Shown in pieces: positions 1 to 6,504 of a DNA stretch of 26,141 nt. A model generated the notes under the pieces. The model had not been told where the DNA came from. It saw nothing but the letters and a program-made list of their open reading frames with translations, and ran no database searches. The translations under genes were made by a program, and so were the position numbers. Source of the DNA: an uncultured Collinsella sp. (GTDB lineage: Bacteria > Actinomycetota > Coriobacteriia > Coriobacteriales > Coriobacteriaceae). The DNA lies in contig CATZRJ010000026.1 in assembly GCA_958423535.1 (NCBI GenBank), forward strand, positions 1 to 26,141, given 5' to 3'. The stretch's first letter is position 1, and every line of letters starts with the position of its first letter.

Positions 1-1274
1 AGAAGGGCTCCGACGCTTGGTTCACCGACGCTCCCGAGAGCTACCTGGGCGAGGCGTGCGTCTGCCCCAAGTGCGGTGGCCATCACCTCAAGGCCGATAA
101 GGACATCCTCGACGTGTGGTGGGATTCCGGCGTCTCCTGGAAGGCCGTCTGCGAGTACCGTCCCGAGCTGGAGTATCCGGCGGACGTGTATCTCGAGGGT
201 TCCGACCAGCACCGCGGCTGGTTCCAGAGCTCGTTGCTCACCTCGGTGGGCGCCAACGGCCACGCTCCGTACAAGGCGGTCGTCTCGCAGGGCTTCACCC
301 TCGACGGCCAGGGCCGCAAGATGTCCAAGTCGCTCGGTAACGTCATCGACCCCAACAAGGTCTGCGACGAGATGGGCGCCGACATCATCCGCCTGTGGGT
401 CGCCTCGGTCGACACCAGCTCCGACGTGTCTATCGACCACGAGATCCTCGCTCGTACGTCCGATGCCTACCGTCGTTTCCGCAACACGCTGCGCTTCCTG
501 CTCTCCGAGCTCGAGGGCCAGTTTGAGCCCGAGACCGACGGCGTCGCCTTTGCCGACCTGCTGCCGCTCGATAAGCTCATGGTTGCCCGCCTGACCCAGG
601 TCCAGGCCGAGGTCGACGACGCTTACGCCAGCTACGAGTTCCCGCGCGCTTACCGTGCGCTTTACGACTTCGTGGTTACCGAGCTCTCCAACGTGTACCT
701 CGACGCCCTGAAGGACCGTCTGTACTGCGAGAAGCCCGGCTCGCTCGAGCGCCGCAGCGCTCAGACCGTGCTCGCCGAGCTCTTCTCGATGCTCATGCGC
801 GATCTGCAGCCGATCCTGTCCTACACGGTCGACGAGGCCATGGCCTATGCGCCCGCCGGCTGCGTCGATCATCAGAAGTACGCCGCGCTGCTCGATTGGT
901 ACAAGTCGCCCATCACGTTCGACGAGGCCAATGAGTTCGAGGGCGTGCTCGAGGCTTCACTCGAGCTCCGTAGCGCCGTGACCAAGGCCCTTGAGGATGC
1001 CCGCTCCGCCGGCACCTTCACCAAGAGCCAGCAGGTCCGCGTCAAGGCGGTCGTTCCTGCCGAGATGTATGCGCTGCTGACCGGCGACAAGGCCGTCGAC
1101 CTGGCCGAGTTCTACATCGTCTCCGATGTTGAGCTGACCCAGGGCGAGGAGCTCTCCGTTGCCATCGAGGCTGCCGAGGGCGAGTGCTGCGACCGTTGCT
1201 GGAACTATCGCACCACCGTCGGCGAGTACAACGGCCACGCGCATATCTGTAAGCGCTGCGCTGATGCGCTGTAG
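1..1274 (+). CDS. ileS: Isoleucyl-tRNA synthetase, C-terminal part (5' end outside window)
   Basis: Class I aminoacyl-tRNA synthetase that charges tRNA-Ile with isoleucine in the cytoplasm. The reading frame is open from base 3 and continues upstream of the window. The visible part contains the DVWWDSG motif (about 111-131), the class I KMSKS ATP-binding loop at 318-332 (GRKMSKSLGN), and the helical anticodon-binding domain. At the C-terminus is a zinc-finger-like Cys set, CCDRCWNY at 1185-1208 and CKRC at 1248-1259, as in bacterial IleRS of the zinc-bearing type. The N-terminal HIGH motif and most of the editing domain are not in the window. The TAG stop at 1272-1274 lies inside the left arm of a perfect palindrome. 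Identification is secure; only the true start is unknown. Confidence 0.97.
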   Translation, partial: KGSDAWFTDAPESYLGEACVCPKCGGHHLKADKDILDVWWDSGVSWKAVCEYRPELEYPADVYLEGSDQHRGWFQSSLLTSVGANGHAPYKAVVSQGFTLDGQGRKMSKSLGNVIDPNKVCDEMGADIIRLWVASVDTSSDVSIDHEILARTSDAYRRFRNTLRFLLSELEGQFEPETDGVAFADLLPLDKLMVARLTQVQAEVDDAYASYEFPRAYRALYDFVVTELSNVYLDALKDRLYCEKPGSLERRSAQTVLAELFSMLMRDLQPILSYTVDEAMAYAPAGCVDHQKYAALLDWYKSPITFDEANEFEGVLEASLELRSAVTKALEDARSAGTFTKSQQVRVKAVVPAEMYALLTGDKAVDLAEFYIVSDVELTQGEELSVAIEAAEGECCDRCWNYRTTVGEYNGHAHICKRCADAL

Positions 1275-1305
1275 GTTACGGCGTTCGTAGAACGCCGTAA
1301 CCTAC
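1271..1305. repeat. Perfect 16-bp palindrome overlapping the ileS stop codon
   Basis: Left arm 1271-1286 (GTAGGTTACGGCGTTC) and right arm 1290-1305 are exact reverse complements around a 3-base loop, GTA. The ileS TAG stop lies in the left arm. No T-tract follows, so this is not a classical intrinsic terminator. It may protect the 3' end of the mRNA or be a REP-like unit; the arm begins with GTAG. Confidence 0.8.
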
Positions 1306-1309
1306 CGAC

Positions 1310-1416
1310 GCTGCAAACGCCCCTAAGCGGCAATCTGACGTTCAATCGTCGGTCGCGTACCAAAGTACGCTTCCCTCCTCTTTCACGTCACCTTGCTCGC
1401 TTAGGGACGTTTTCGC
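1310..1416. repeat. Long imperfect inverted repeat with an internal hairpin
   Basis: Arm 1310-1340 and arm 1386-1416 are imperfect reverse complements. They share the blocks AAACG, CCCTAAGCG, GCAA and TGACG, with a one-base bulge and a few mismatches. Between them sits a second hairpin at 1355-1370 (GCGTAC, loop CAAA, GTACGC). As RNA this would fold into a long stem capped by a small stem-loop. No coding potential is apparent. It could be a REP/BIME-type repeat or a small structured RNA; the sequence alone does not decide. Confidence 0.65.
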
Positions 1417-1450
1417 TGTTGGCGACGGTAATGCGGCGTTTCTATGGACC

Positions 1451-1506
1451 TAGTCGTTGGGGACGTTCTTAAACGACTAGTCAAACAAGAACGTCCCCAA
1501 CGACTA
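1451..1506. repeat. Perfect 20-bp inverted repeat with a competing hairpin (GGGGAC type)
   Basis: Arm 1451-1470 (TAGTCGTTGGGGACGTTCTT) and arm 1487-1506 are exact reverse complements separated by 16 bases. The loop contains AACGACTAG at 1472-1480, which is also complementary to CTAGTCGTT at 1450-1458. Two mutually exclusive hairpins are therefore possible. The core GGGGAC recurs in the hairpin at 4670-4711 and in the recN 3' flank (about 24734). Confidence 0.8.
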
Positions 1507-1520
1507 CCTGTGTCATATTC

Positions 1521-1558
1521 AAGCGGCATTCTGTTTTTCGGAATGTCGCTTTCGTTTT
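1521..1558 (+). terminator. Rho-independent terminator, probably of ileS
   Basis: Stem 1521-1531 (AAGCGGCATTC) pairs with 1541-1551 (GAATGTCGCTT) through 11 pairs including one G-U. The loop is 9 bases and is followed by TCGTTTT. It is the only hairpin with a T-tract between ileS and lspA. Confidence 0.6.
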
Positions 1559-1670
1559 ATGCTGATTATTTCGCTAGCGTTGGTGGATATGTCGTGCGCC
1601 CTGCGTGTGACAATATAAGATGGTTAATTGCGTTAAACGTAATTCGATGTTCTTAGGGTAGGGGATTTCT

Positions 1671-2270
1671 TTGGGTCGTGGTGCGGATATGACGCCGCCT
1701 TTGCGTTGGAGGTTAGGTGTTGCTGGTGGGGTAGCGCTCGTTGTGCTGCTTGTTGACCAGCTTACCAAGCTTGCAGTTCGTGCCGTGGGCGATGCCCTGC
1801 ATATGACCGTTATCCCCGGCGTGATTGACTTTCTGTTTGTTCGCAATATCGGAGCCGCCTTTAGTATGGGCGAGGGCCATGGCGTTGCGTTCGCCGTGCT
1901 GGCGCTTGCGGTCATTGTCGCCATTGCCGTGTACTTGCTGCGTGCGCCTCAGCTTGCTCGTCTTGAGGTTGTGGGCATGGCCATGGTCGCGGGCGGTGCT
2001 GTCGGCAACGCGATTGATCGCCTGGCCATGGGCTTTGTGACTGATTTTATTGCCGCTACCTTCATTGATTTCCCCGTCTTTAACGTGGCCGATATTGGCA
2101 TTACGGTCGGTATCGTGCTGGCTCTTATCGGTTACATGTTCTTGAGTCCCGCCGCTCGCGAGGTCGATGCGACTGCCGAGCTCAACGCCCGTGACGAGGC
2201 CCGAGCCAAACGCAAAGCTAAGCAGCGTGGGGAGCGTGCCCGCAAGATTCGCGAAAGGAATGAGCGCTAA
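1671..2270 (+). CDS. lspA: Lipoprotein signal peptidase (signal peptidase II)
   Basis: Inner-membrane aspartyl peptidase (family A8) that cleaves the signal peptide of prolipoproteins after lipidation. The protein is 199 residues from a TTG start at 1671, chosen because TAGGGGA lies about 7 bases upstream. An in-frame ATG at 1689 is the alternative but has no clear ribosome site. Family motifs are present: DQLTK near residue 29, RNIGAAFSM 58-66, GGAVGNAIDR 108-117, TDF with catalytic Asp125, and FNVADIGI with catalytic Asp141. Four hydrophobic segments are visible. A highly charged tail of about 38 residues rich in Arg, Lys and Glu follows the last helix and makes the protein longer than the usual 150-170. 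The stop overlaps the ATG of the next gene (TAATG), so the pair is probably cotranslated. Confidence 0.95.
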   Translation: MGRGADMTPPLRWRLGVAGGVALVVLLVDQLTKLAVRAVGDALHMTVIPGVIDFLFVRNIGAAFSMGEGHGVAFAVLALAVIVAIAVYLLRAPQLARLEVVGMAMVAGGAVGNAIDRLAMGFVTDFIAATFIDFPVFNVADIGITVGIVLALIGYMFLSPAAREVDATAELNARDEARAKRKAKQRGERARKIRERNER

Positions 2271-3283
2271 TGGCCGACATCCATATTCTCGTTGCCGACG
2301 ATTCCGCTGGTCAGCGTCTTGACGCCTATCTGGGTGCCAACGATGGCTGTCCCACGCGCTCTGCCTGTGCGCATCTGATCGAGGGCGGTGCCGTTGCCGT
2401 CAACGGCGAGACCTGCCTGTCAAAAAAGTATGCCGTGCGCTCCGGTGACCGCATCTCGGTCGACCTTCCCGAGCCGCACGATCCGACTGACGTGATTCCC
2501 GAAGCCATCCCGCTCGACATTCGCTATGAGGACGATTATCTCATTGTACTCTCCAAGCAGCGCGGCCTGGTGTGCCATCCTGCGCATGGTCATGAGAGCG
2601 GTACGCTCGCGAATGCCCTGGTCTATCACTGCGGTATCGACCATCTGGGCACCGTGCAGGGCGAGGACCGCCCCGGTATTGTGCATCGCCTGGATCGCGA
2701 TACCTCGGGTCTCATGCTTGCGGCAAAGGACGACGACACCCAGCGCGCGCTCCAAAATCTCATCCGCACGCGTAGGCTCGACCGTCGCTATATCACACTT
2801 GTTCACGGGCACATCGCCATGGACGAGGGCACCATCAACACCGGCATTGCCCGATCGACGCGCGACCGCGTCAAGATGGCGGTTTCCGATGACCCCTTTG
2901 CGCGTCAGGCCATCACGACCTTCAAGGTGCTCGAGCGCTTTGATTCCACGCGTTTCGACGACGGCTACACGCTTGTCGAGTGCCACCTGTTTACCGGTCG
3001 CACGCATCAGATTCGCGTGCATATGCGCCATATCAACCACGCCTGCGTGGGCGATCCGCTCTACGGTAAGTGCGATGCGCGCGCCGATCAGGGTCTGACC
3101 AGGCAATTCCTTCATTCCTGGCGCGTCGCATTCGACCATCCCGCGACGGGGGAGCGCATTGAGTGCCGTGACGAACTGCCGTGGGACCTTGCGGCGGTTC
3201 TGGACGATCTGGCCCCGCGTTCGCTCGGCCGCACTGCCGCCGGCGACGAAATCGTCCCGCAGCTCGGTCTGCTCGAAGCCTAG
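2270..3283 (+). CDS. rluD: RluA/RluD-family 23S rRNA pseudouridine synthase
   Basis: Converts specific uridines of large-subunit rRNA to pseudouridine in the cytoplasm. The protein is 337 residues, close to RluD (326 in E. coli). An N-terminal S4 RNA-binding domain spans about residues 15-70 (QRLDAYLG to GDRISVDLPEP). The catalytic domain follows with HRLDRDTSGLMLAAK at 139-153, in which Asp142 is the expected catalytic residue, and TGRTHQIRVHM further on. It starts at the ATG overlapping the lspA stop, an lspA-rluD pairing common in bacteria. The exact target uridines cannot be told from sequence, so an RluC-like or RluA-like role is possible. Confidence 0.9.
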   Translation: MADIHILVADDSAGQRLDAYLGANDGCPTRSACAHLIEGGAVAVNGETCLSKKYAVRSGDRISVDLPEPHDPTDVIPEAIPLDIRYEDDYLIVLSKQRGLVCHPAHGHESGTLANALVYHCGIDHLGTVQGEDRPGIVHRLDRDTSGLMLAAKDDDTQRALQNLIRTRRLDRRYITLVHGHIAMDEGTINTGIARSTRDRVKMAVSDDPFARQAITTFKVLERFDSTRFDDGYTLVECHLFTGRTHQIRVHMRHINHACVGDPLYGKCDARADQGLTRQFLHSWRVAFDHPATGERIECRDELPWDLAAVLDDLAPRSLGRTAAGDEIVPQLGLLEA

Positions 3284-3301
3284 CCAGTATTAGGTGGTTT
3301 C

Positions 3302-3333
3302 TTGAACTCGGTAAGCCTGCGGTAAGATATACG
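3302..3333 (+). promoter_or_regulatory. Candidate sigma-70 type promoter for the glycosyltransferase gene
   Basis: TTGAAC at 3302-3307 resembles a -35 box. The AT-rich TAAGATATACG at 3323-3333 offers -10-like hexamers, though none at ideal spacing is a strong match. It lies in the 82-base gap between the rluD stop and the next start. Weak call. Confidence 0.3.
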
Positions 3334-3365
3334 ATTGTTTACGTAACGCGTTGCTGGGAGCCTGC

Positions 3366-4661
3366 ATGCTCGCCTTTTTACAAACCAACACACCCATCGT
3401 GATCTTCAACCAGATTGTCGTCACGCTGCTCACGGTCTGCTTTCTATATCAGGTGGTCTTCTTTGTCATTGGCGCTCTTCGTGGCGAGGTCGCGCCTCCC
3501 AAGGCCAAAAAACTCCACCGCTATGCCTTCTTTATTGCTGCGCATAACGAGGAGGCCGTGATCGCCAACCTCGTTCGCTCCATCAAGGATCAGGACTATC
3601 CGTCCGAGCTCATCGAGGTCTTTGTCGTTGCCGACGCCTGCACCGACAACACCGCGCAGCTCGCGCGCGAGGCGGGCGCCATCGTTTATGAGCGCAACGA
3701 CCTGGCCCGCAAGGGTAAGAGCTGGGTCATGGACTTTGGCTTCGACCGCATCCTTAACGAGTATCCCGACACGTTTGAGGGCTACTTTATATTCGATGCC
3801 GACAACGTTATCTCCCGTGATTACGTATCCAAGATGAACGATGCTTTTGACCAGGGCTTTCATGTGGTCACGAGCTATCGTAACTCCAAGAACTTCGGCA
3901 GCTCGTGGATCTCGGCGGCTAATGCTACGTGGTATCTGCGCGAGGCGCGCTTTCTCAACAACGCGCGCAACATCTGCAAGACGTCTTGCGCCGTCTCAGG
4001 TTCGGGCTACCTCATCTCCGCCAGTGTTATCGAGGGCATGCACGGTTGGCAGTTCCACACGCTGACTGAGGACATTCAGTTCACCACGTTCTGCGCCATC
4101 CACGGCATTCGCATTGGCTATGCACCGGCGGAGTTCTTTGACGAACAGCCCGTGACGTTTAAGGCGTCCTGGAAACAGCGTATGCGCTGGACTAAGGGCT
4201 TCTACCAGGTATTCTTTACCTACGGTAAGCACTTGGTCAAATCGACCTTTCGTTACCATCGCTTTGCCGCCTATGACATGTTCATGACGATTGCGCCCGG
4301 CATGCTGCTATCGTTGATCTCGATGCTCGCCAATGCGACGTTCCTCATCGTGGGCGGTCTTTCGCATGGCTTTTTGGCTACCGAGGTTGAGATGCAGGCG
4401 TGCGCCGCTTCGCTCATTTTGACCTTCGCCATGATGTATCAGACGTTCTTTATCCTGGCACTGCTCACGACCATCTTTGAGTACAAGCATATTCACTGCG
4501 CGCAAAAGTGGCGTCTTGTGACTAACCTGTTTACCTTCCCGATCTTTATGTTCAGTTATATCCCCATTACGGTGGCTGCTCTGTTCTTGAAGGTTGACTG
4601 GGTGCCGACGCAGCACGCCGTGAGTGTTACCCTCGACGAGGTCATGCAAGGCGCCAAATAA
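3366..4661 (+). CDS. Membrane-bound family 2 glycosyltransferase (processive type)
   Basis: Predicted to transfer sugars from nucleotide-sugars at the inner face of the membrane, probably building a polysaccharide or glycolipid; the product is unknown. From ATG 3366 (GGGAG 6 bases upstream; an in-frame TTG at 3351 is less likely) it has 431 residues. A transmembrane helix lies at about 12-37. The GT-A domain has FIAAHNEEA at 56-64, VVADACTDNT at 87-96, the metal-binding DAD at 144-146, TED at 234-236 (probable catalytic base) and QRMRW at 271-275. About three to four hydrophobic segments follow (305-331, 346-372, 388-410). The D, DxD, TED, Q-R-x-R-W set is that of hyaluronan or cellulose synthase-like enzymes. 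It appears monocistronic, with a terminator directly after it. Confidence 0.88.
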   Translation: MLAFLQTNTPIVIFNQIVVTLLTVCFLYQVVFFVIGALRGEVAPPKAKKLHRYAFFIAAHNEEAVIANLVRSIKDQDYPSELIEVFVVADACTDNTAQLAREAGAIVYERNDLARKGKSWVMDFGFDRILNEYPDTFEGYFIFDADNVISRDYVSKMNDAFDQGFHVVTSYRNSKNFGSSWISAANATWYLREARFLNNARNICKTSCAVSGSGYLISASVIEGMHGWQFHTLTEDIQFTTFCAIHGIRIGYAPAEFFDEQPVTFKASWKQRMRWTKGFYQVFFTYGKHLVKSTFRYHRFAAYDMFMTIAPGMLLSLISMLANATFLIVGGLSHGFLATEVEMQACAASLILTFAMMYQTFFILALLTTIFEYKHIHCAQKWRLVTNLFTFPIFMFSYIPITVAALFLKVDWVPTQHAVSVTLDEVMQGAK

Positions 4662-4669
4662 CCATGATC

Positions 4670-4711
4670 AAAACCATCACAAAGGGGACAGGCACCTTTG
4701 TGGTGGTTTTT
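4670..4711 (+). terminator. Terminator formed by a GGGGACAGGCACC-type hairpin
   Basis: Arm 4670-4685 (AAAACCATCACAAAGG) pairs with 4695-4710 (CCTTTGTGGTGGTTTT) through 16 pairs with one G-U. The loop is GGACAGGCA and the downstream arm ends in a T run. The GGGGACAGGCACC core is a sequence I recall as repeated in Coriobacteriia and other genomes, so this may be a repeat doing duty as terminator. Confidence 0.7.
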
Positions 4712-4742
4712 GCGTTTGAGCTGCTGCCCAAGGAGGTGTTCG

Positions 4743-5165
4743 ATGTTCTATATCCCGTTTTGGATTTGCATCTTTGCCGGCGCGGCGATTGATGCCCGTG
4801 AGCGACGGTTTCCCAATCAGCTTGCCGGCGCGTGTGCCGTGGCTGCGCTTGCAGGCGTTTGGCTCGACAGGGGCGTTAACACAGCCCTTGACCACGCTGG
4901 TCTTGCGGTTATCGTCTACCTTGCCCTTGTGCTTACTGAGTCGCTCTGGCGTCGTGTTCGCCACGCCCCTGGCATTGGCATGGGGGACGCCAAGGCGCTC
5001 TTTGCCCTTTGCACCCTCGATCCCCTGGGTGGTGTCGTCGCGTTTGCGGTTGCGCTCCTGACCCTTGCCGCCGCTTGTCTCATTGCAAAATCGCGCTCCC
5101 TGCCTTTGCTGCCGTTTTTGGTGCCTATATTTGCCATAATCGAGGTCGTGGGTAGTACGCTGTAA
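4743..5165 (+). CDS. Minimal A24-family prepilin peptidase
   Basis: Predicted membrane aspartyl protease that trims type IV prepilin or pseudopilin leader peptides. The start is ATG 4743, preceded by AAGGAGG at good spacing; the product is 140 residues. The two A24 catalytic aspartates are visible: Asp17 in AAIDARERRFPN and Asp82 in GIGMGDAK. Hydrophobic stretches fit four to five membrane helices. The N-terminal methyltransferase domain of full-length PilD is absent, as in small TadV/CpaA-type peptidases. No pilin or secretion ATPase gene is in the window, so its substrate must be encoded elsewhere. The next gene follows 31 bases on, probably in the same transcript. Confidence 0.82.
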   Translation: MFYIPFWICIFAGAAIDARERRFPNQLAGACAVAALAGVWLDRGVNTALDHAGLAVIVYLALVLTESLWRRVRHAPGIGMGDAKALFALCTLDPLGGVVAFAVALLTLAAACLIAKSRSLPLLPFLVPIFAIIEVVGSTL

Positions 5166-5196
5166 TCGTTTGCGCGCCCTTTTTAAGGAGCATGCC

Positions 5197-6444
5197 ATGG
5201 CAATCAATCAACAGACAGCCGCCATCAAGGCGCGTATGGATCGCATTCCCGCGGCGTTGTCGCCCGAGCTGGTCGAGCGTATCGCTGCCGATCGCGCCTC
5301 GGGCGTCGTTAATCCCTATCGATGTGGTGACGACCAGGTTATCCGACGTGTCGATCGTGCCGCAGACGAGGGCACGCTCATGCGTCCATCCTTTATGCGC
5401 GATATCGAAAAGATTCTGCATCTGCCCGCATACTCCCGTTATGCAGGTAAAACGCAGGTCTTCAGTTTTCGCAGCAACGATGACCTGTCGCGCCGCGGCC
5501 TGCACGTGCAGCTTGTCTCGCGCATCGCTCGCGATATCGGACGCGCTCTGGGGCTCAACTGCGATCTGATCGAGGCAATTGGCTTAGGCCACGACTTGGG
5601 CCACACGCCCTTTGGCCATGCCGGTGAGCGTTTCCTCAACGATATCTATCACGAGCGCACGGGTCGCTATTTTTTCCATAACGTGCAATCCGCCCGCGTG
5701 CTCGACGCACTGTACGGTCGCAACGTGTCGCTCCAGACGCTCGACGGCGTACTGTGCCACAACGGCGAGTACGAGCAGCGTGTTTTTGAGCTTTCGGACA
5801 TGGGTTCCTTTGACCAGTTCGACCGAACCGTCGAGGAATGCATTGCCACAGGTTATAGCGCAATTGAGCACCTGCGTCCCATGACGCTCGAGGGCTGTGT
5901 GGTTCGCATCTCGGATATCCTCGCCTACGTTGGGCGCGATCGCCAAGACGCCATTGCGGCGGGCCTGCTGTCGCCCGACGCCTTTGACGATGGCCTGGGC
6001 GGTGCATACAACAGCTGGATCCTCACGCACGCCTCCATCGATATTGTTGAGCACAGCTATGGCAAGCCGCGCATCGAGATGAGCGAGGGCTTGTTTGAGG
6101 AAATCCGCCGCGCTAAGCGCGAGAACTACGAGAAGATCTATAGCAAGGGCGGCATCGAAGGCGACTCCGAAGCGGAGCTGCGCGAGGCCTTTGAAAAGCT
6201 CTACGACCGTTGCCTGCAGGATATAAACGAAGGCGACGAGTCCTCTTACATCTTTAAGCACCACATCTCTCGCATTGAGCAGCAGCTTTCCTACTACGAT
6301 CGCACCTATGCCTGGCAGGGCGATAAAGACCAGGCGGTCGTGGATTACATTGCTAGCATGACGGACGGTTATTTCTGCGAACTTACGAGCAAGCTTTTCC
6401 CGGGATTGAAGTTTCCGCACCGTACTTATATTAACGAACGGTAG
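5197..6444 (+). CDS. dgt: dGTPase-like HD-domain dNTP triphosphohydrolase
   Basis: Likely hydrolyses dNTPs to deoxynucleosides and triphosphate, controlling the dNTP pool. ATG 5197 is chosen because AAGGAG lies 6 bases upstream; the product is 415 residues. The HD-domain ligands are visible: GLHVQLVSR with His103, GHDLGHTPFGHAGE with His132-Asp133 and the extra histidines typical of the Dgt family, and VVRISDILAYVGRD with a downstream Asp (239 or 247). HNGEYE at 187-192 also fits the family. The C-terminal third is helical and less conserved. The family also includes proteins acting on other dNTPs, so dGTP specificity is not shown. It is followed 60 bases later by rarA. Confidence 0.87.
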   Translation: MAINQQTAAIKARMDRIPAALSPELVERIAADRASGVVNPYRCGDDQVIRRVDRAADEGTLMRPSFMRDIEKILHLPAYSRYAGKTQVFSFRSNDDLSRRGLHVQLVSRIARDIGRALGLNCDLIEAIGLGHDLGHTPFGHAGERFLNDIYHERTGRYFFHNVQSARVLDALYGRNVSLQTLDGVLCHNGEYEQRVFELSDMGSFDQFDRTVEECIATGYSAIEHLRPMTLEGCVVRISDILAYVGRDRQDAIAAGLLSPDAFDDGLGGAYNSWILTHASIDIVEHSYGKPRIEMSEGLFEEIRRAKRENYEKIYSKGGIEGDSEAELREAFEKLYDRCLQDINEGDESSYIFKHHISRIEQQLSYYDRTYAWQGDKDQAVVDYIASMTDGYFCELTSKLFPGLKFPHRTYINER

Positions 6445-6465
6445 TTCGTATTTATTCGGTATACT
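6434..6465 (+). promoter_or_regulatory. Candidate promoter with a small palindrome upstream of rarA
   Basis: TATACT at 6460-6465 is a good -10 box. A 6-bp palindrome, ACGAAC-GGTA-GTTCGT (6434-6449), overlaps the dgt stop and would cover the -35 position; no clear -35 hexamer is seen. Confidence 0.3.
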
Positions 6466-6504
6466 GTTAGTGGAAAACGTATTTGATTGACGCACGGGAT
6501 GGCT

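Larger units (their letters stand above)
1275..1670. other. 396-base intergenic region, repeat-rich, no convincing gene
   Basis: The gap between ileS and lspA holds four consecutive structured elements, listed separately: a palindrome, a nested imperfect inverted repeat, a 20-bp inverted repeat with an alternative hairpin, and a terminator. After the terminator (1559-1670) the DNA is AT-richer than its surroundings. A TATAAG box at 1614-1619 is a possible -10 element for lspA, but no good -35 is present 16-18 bases upstream. A 70-codon open frame at 1444-1656 runs through the hairpins and is not believed. Confidence 0.7.

Noticed and set aside
1444..1656. 70-codon open frame on the + strand in the ileS-lspA gap
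   Set aside because: It runs through the inverted repeat and the terminator, has no ribosome site, and its product has no recognisable pattern.
1632..1662. GTTAA...GGGTAG upstream of lspA as a second SigB/SigF-type promoter
   Set aside because: The last box does not match GGGTAY, spacing is poor, and the GGGTAGGGGA stretch is better explained as the lspA ribosome site.
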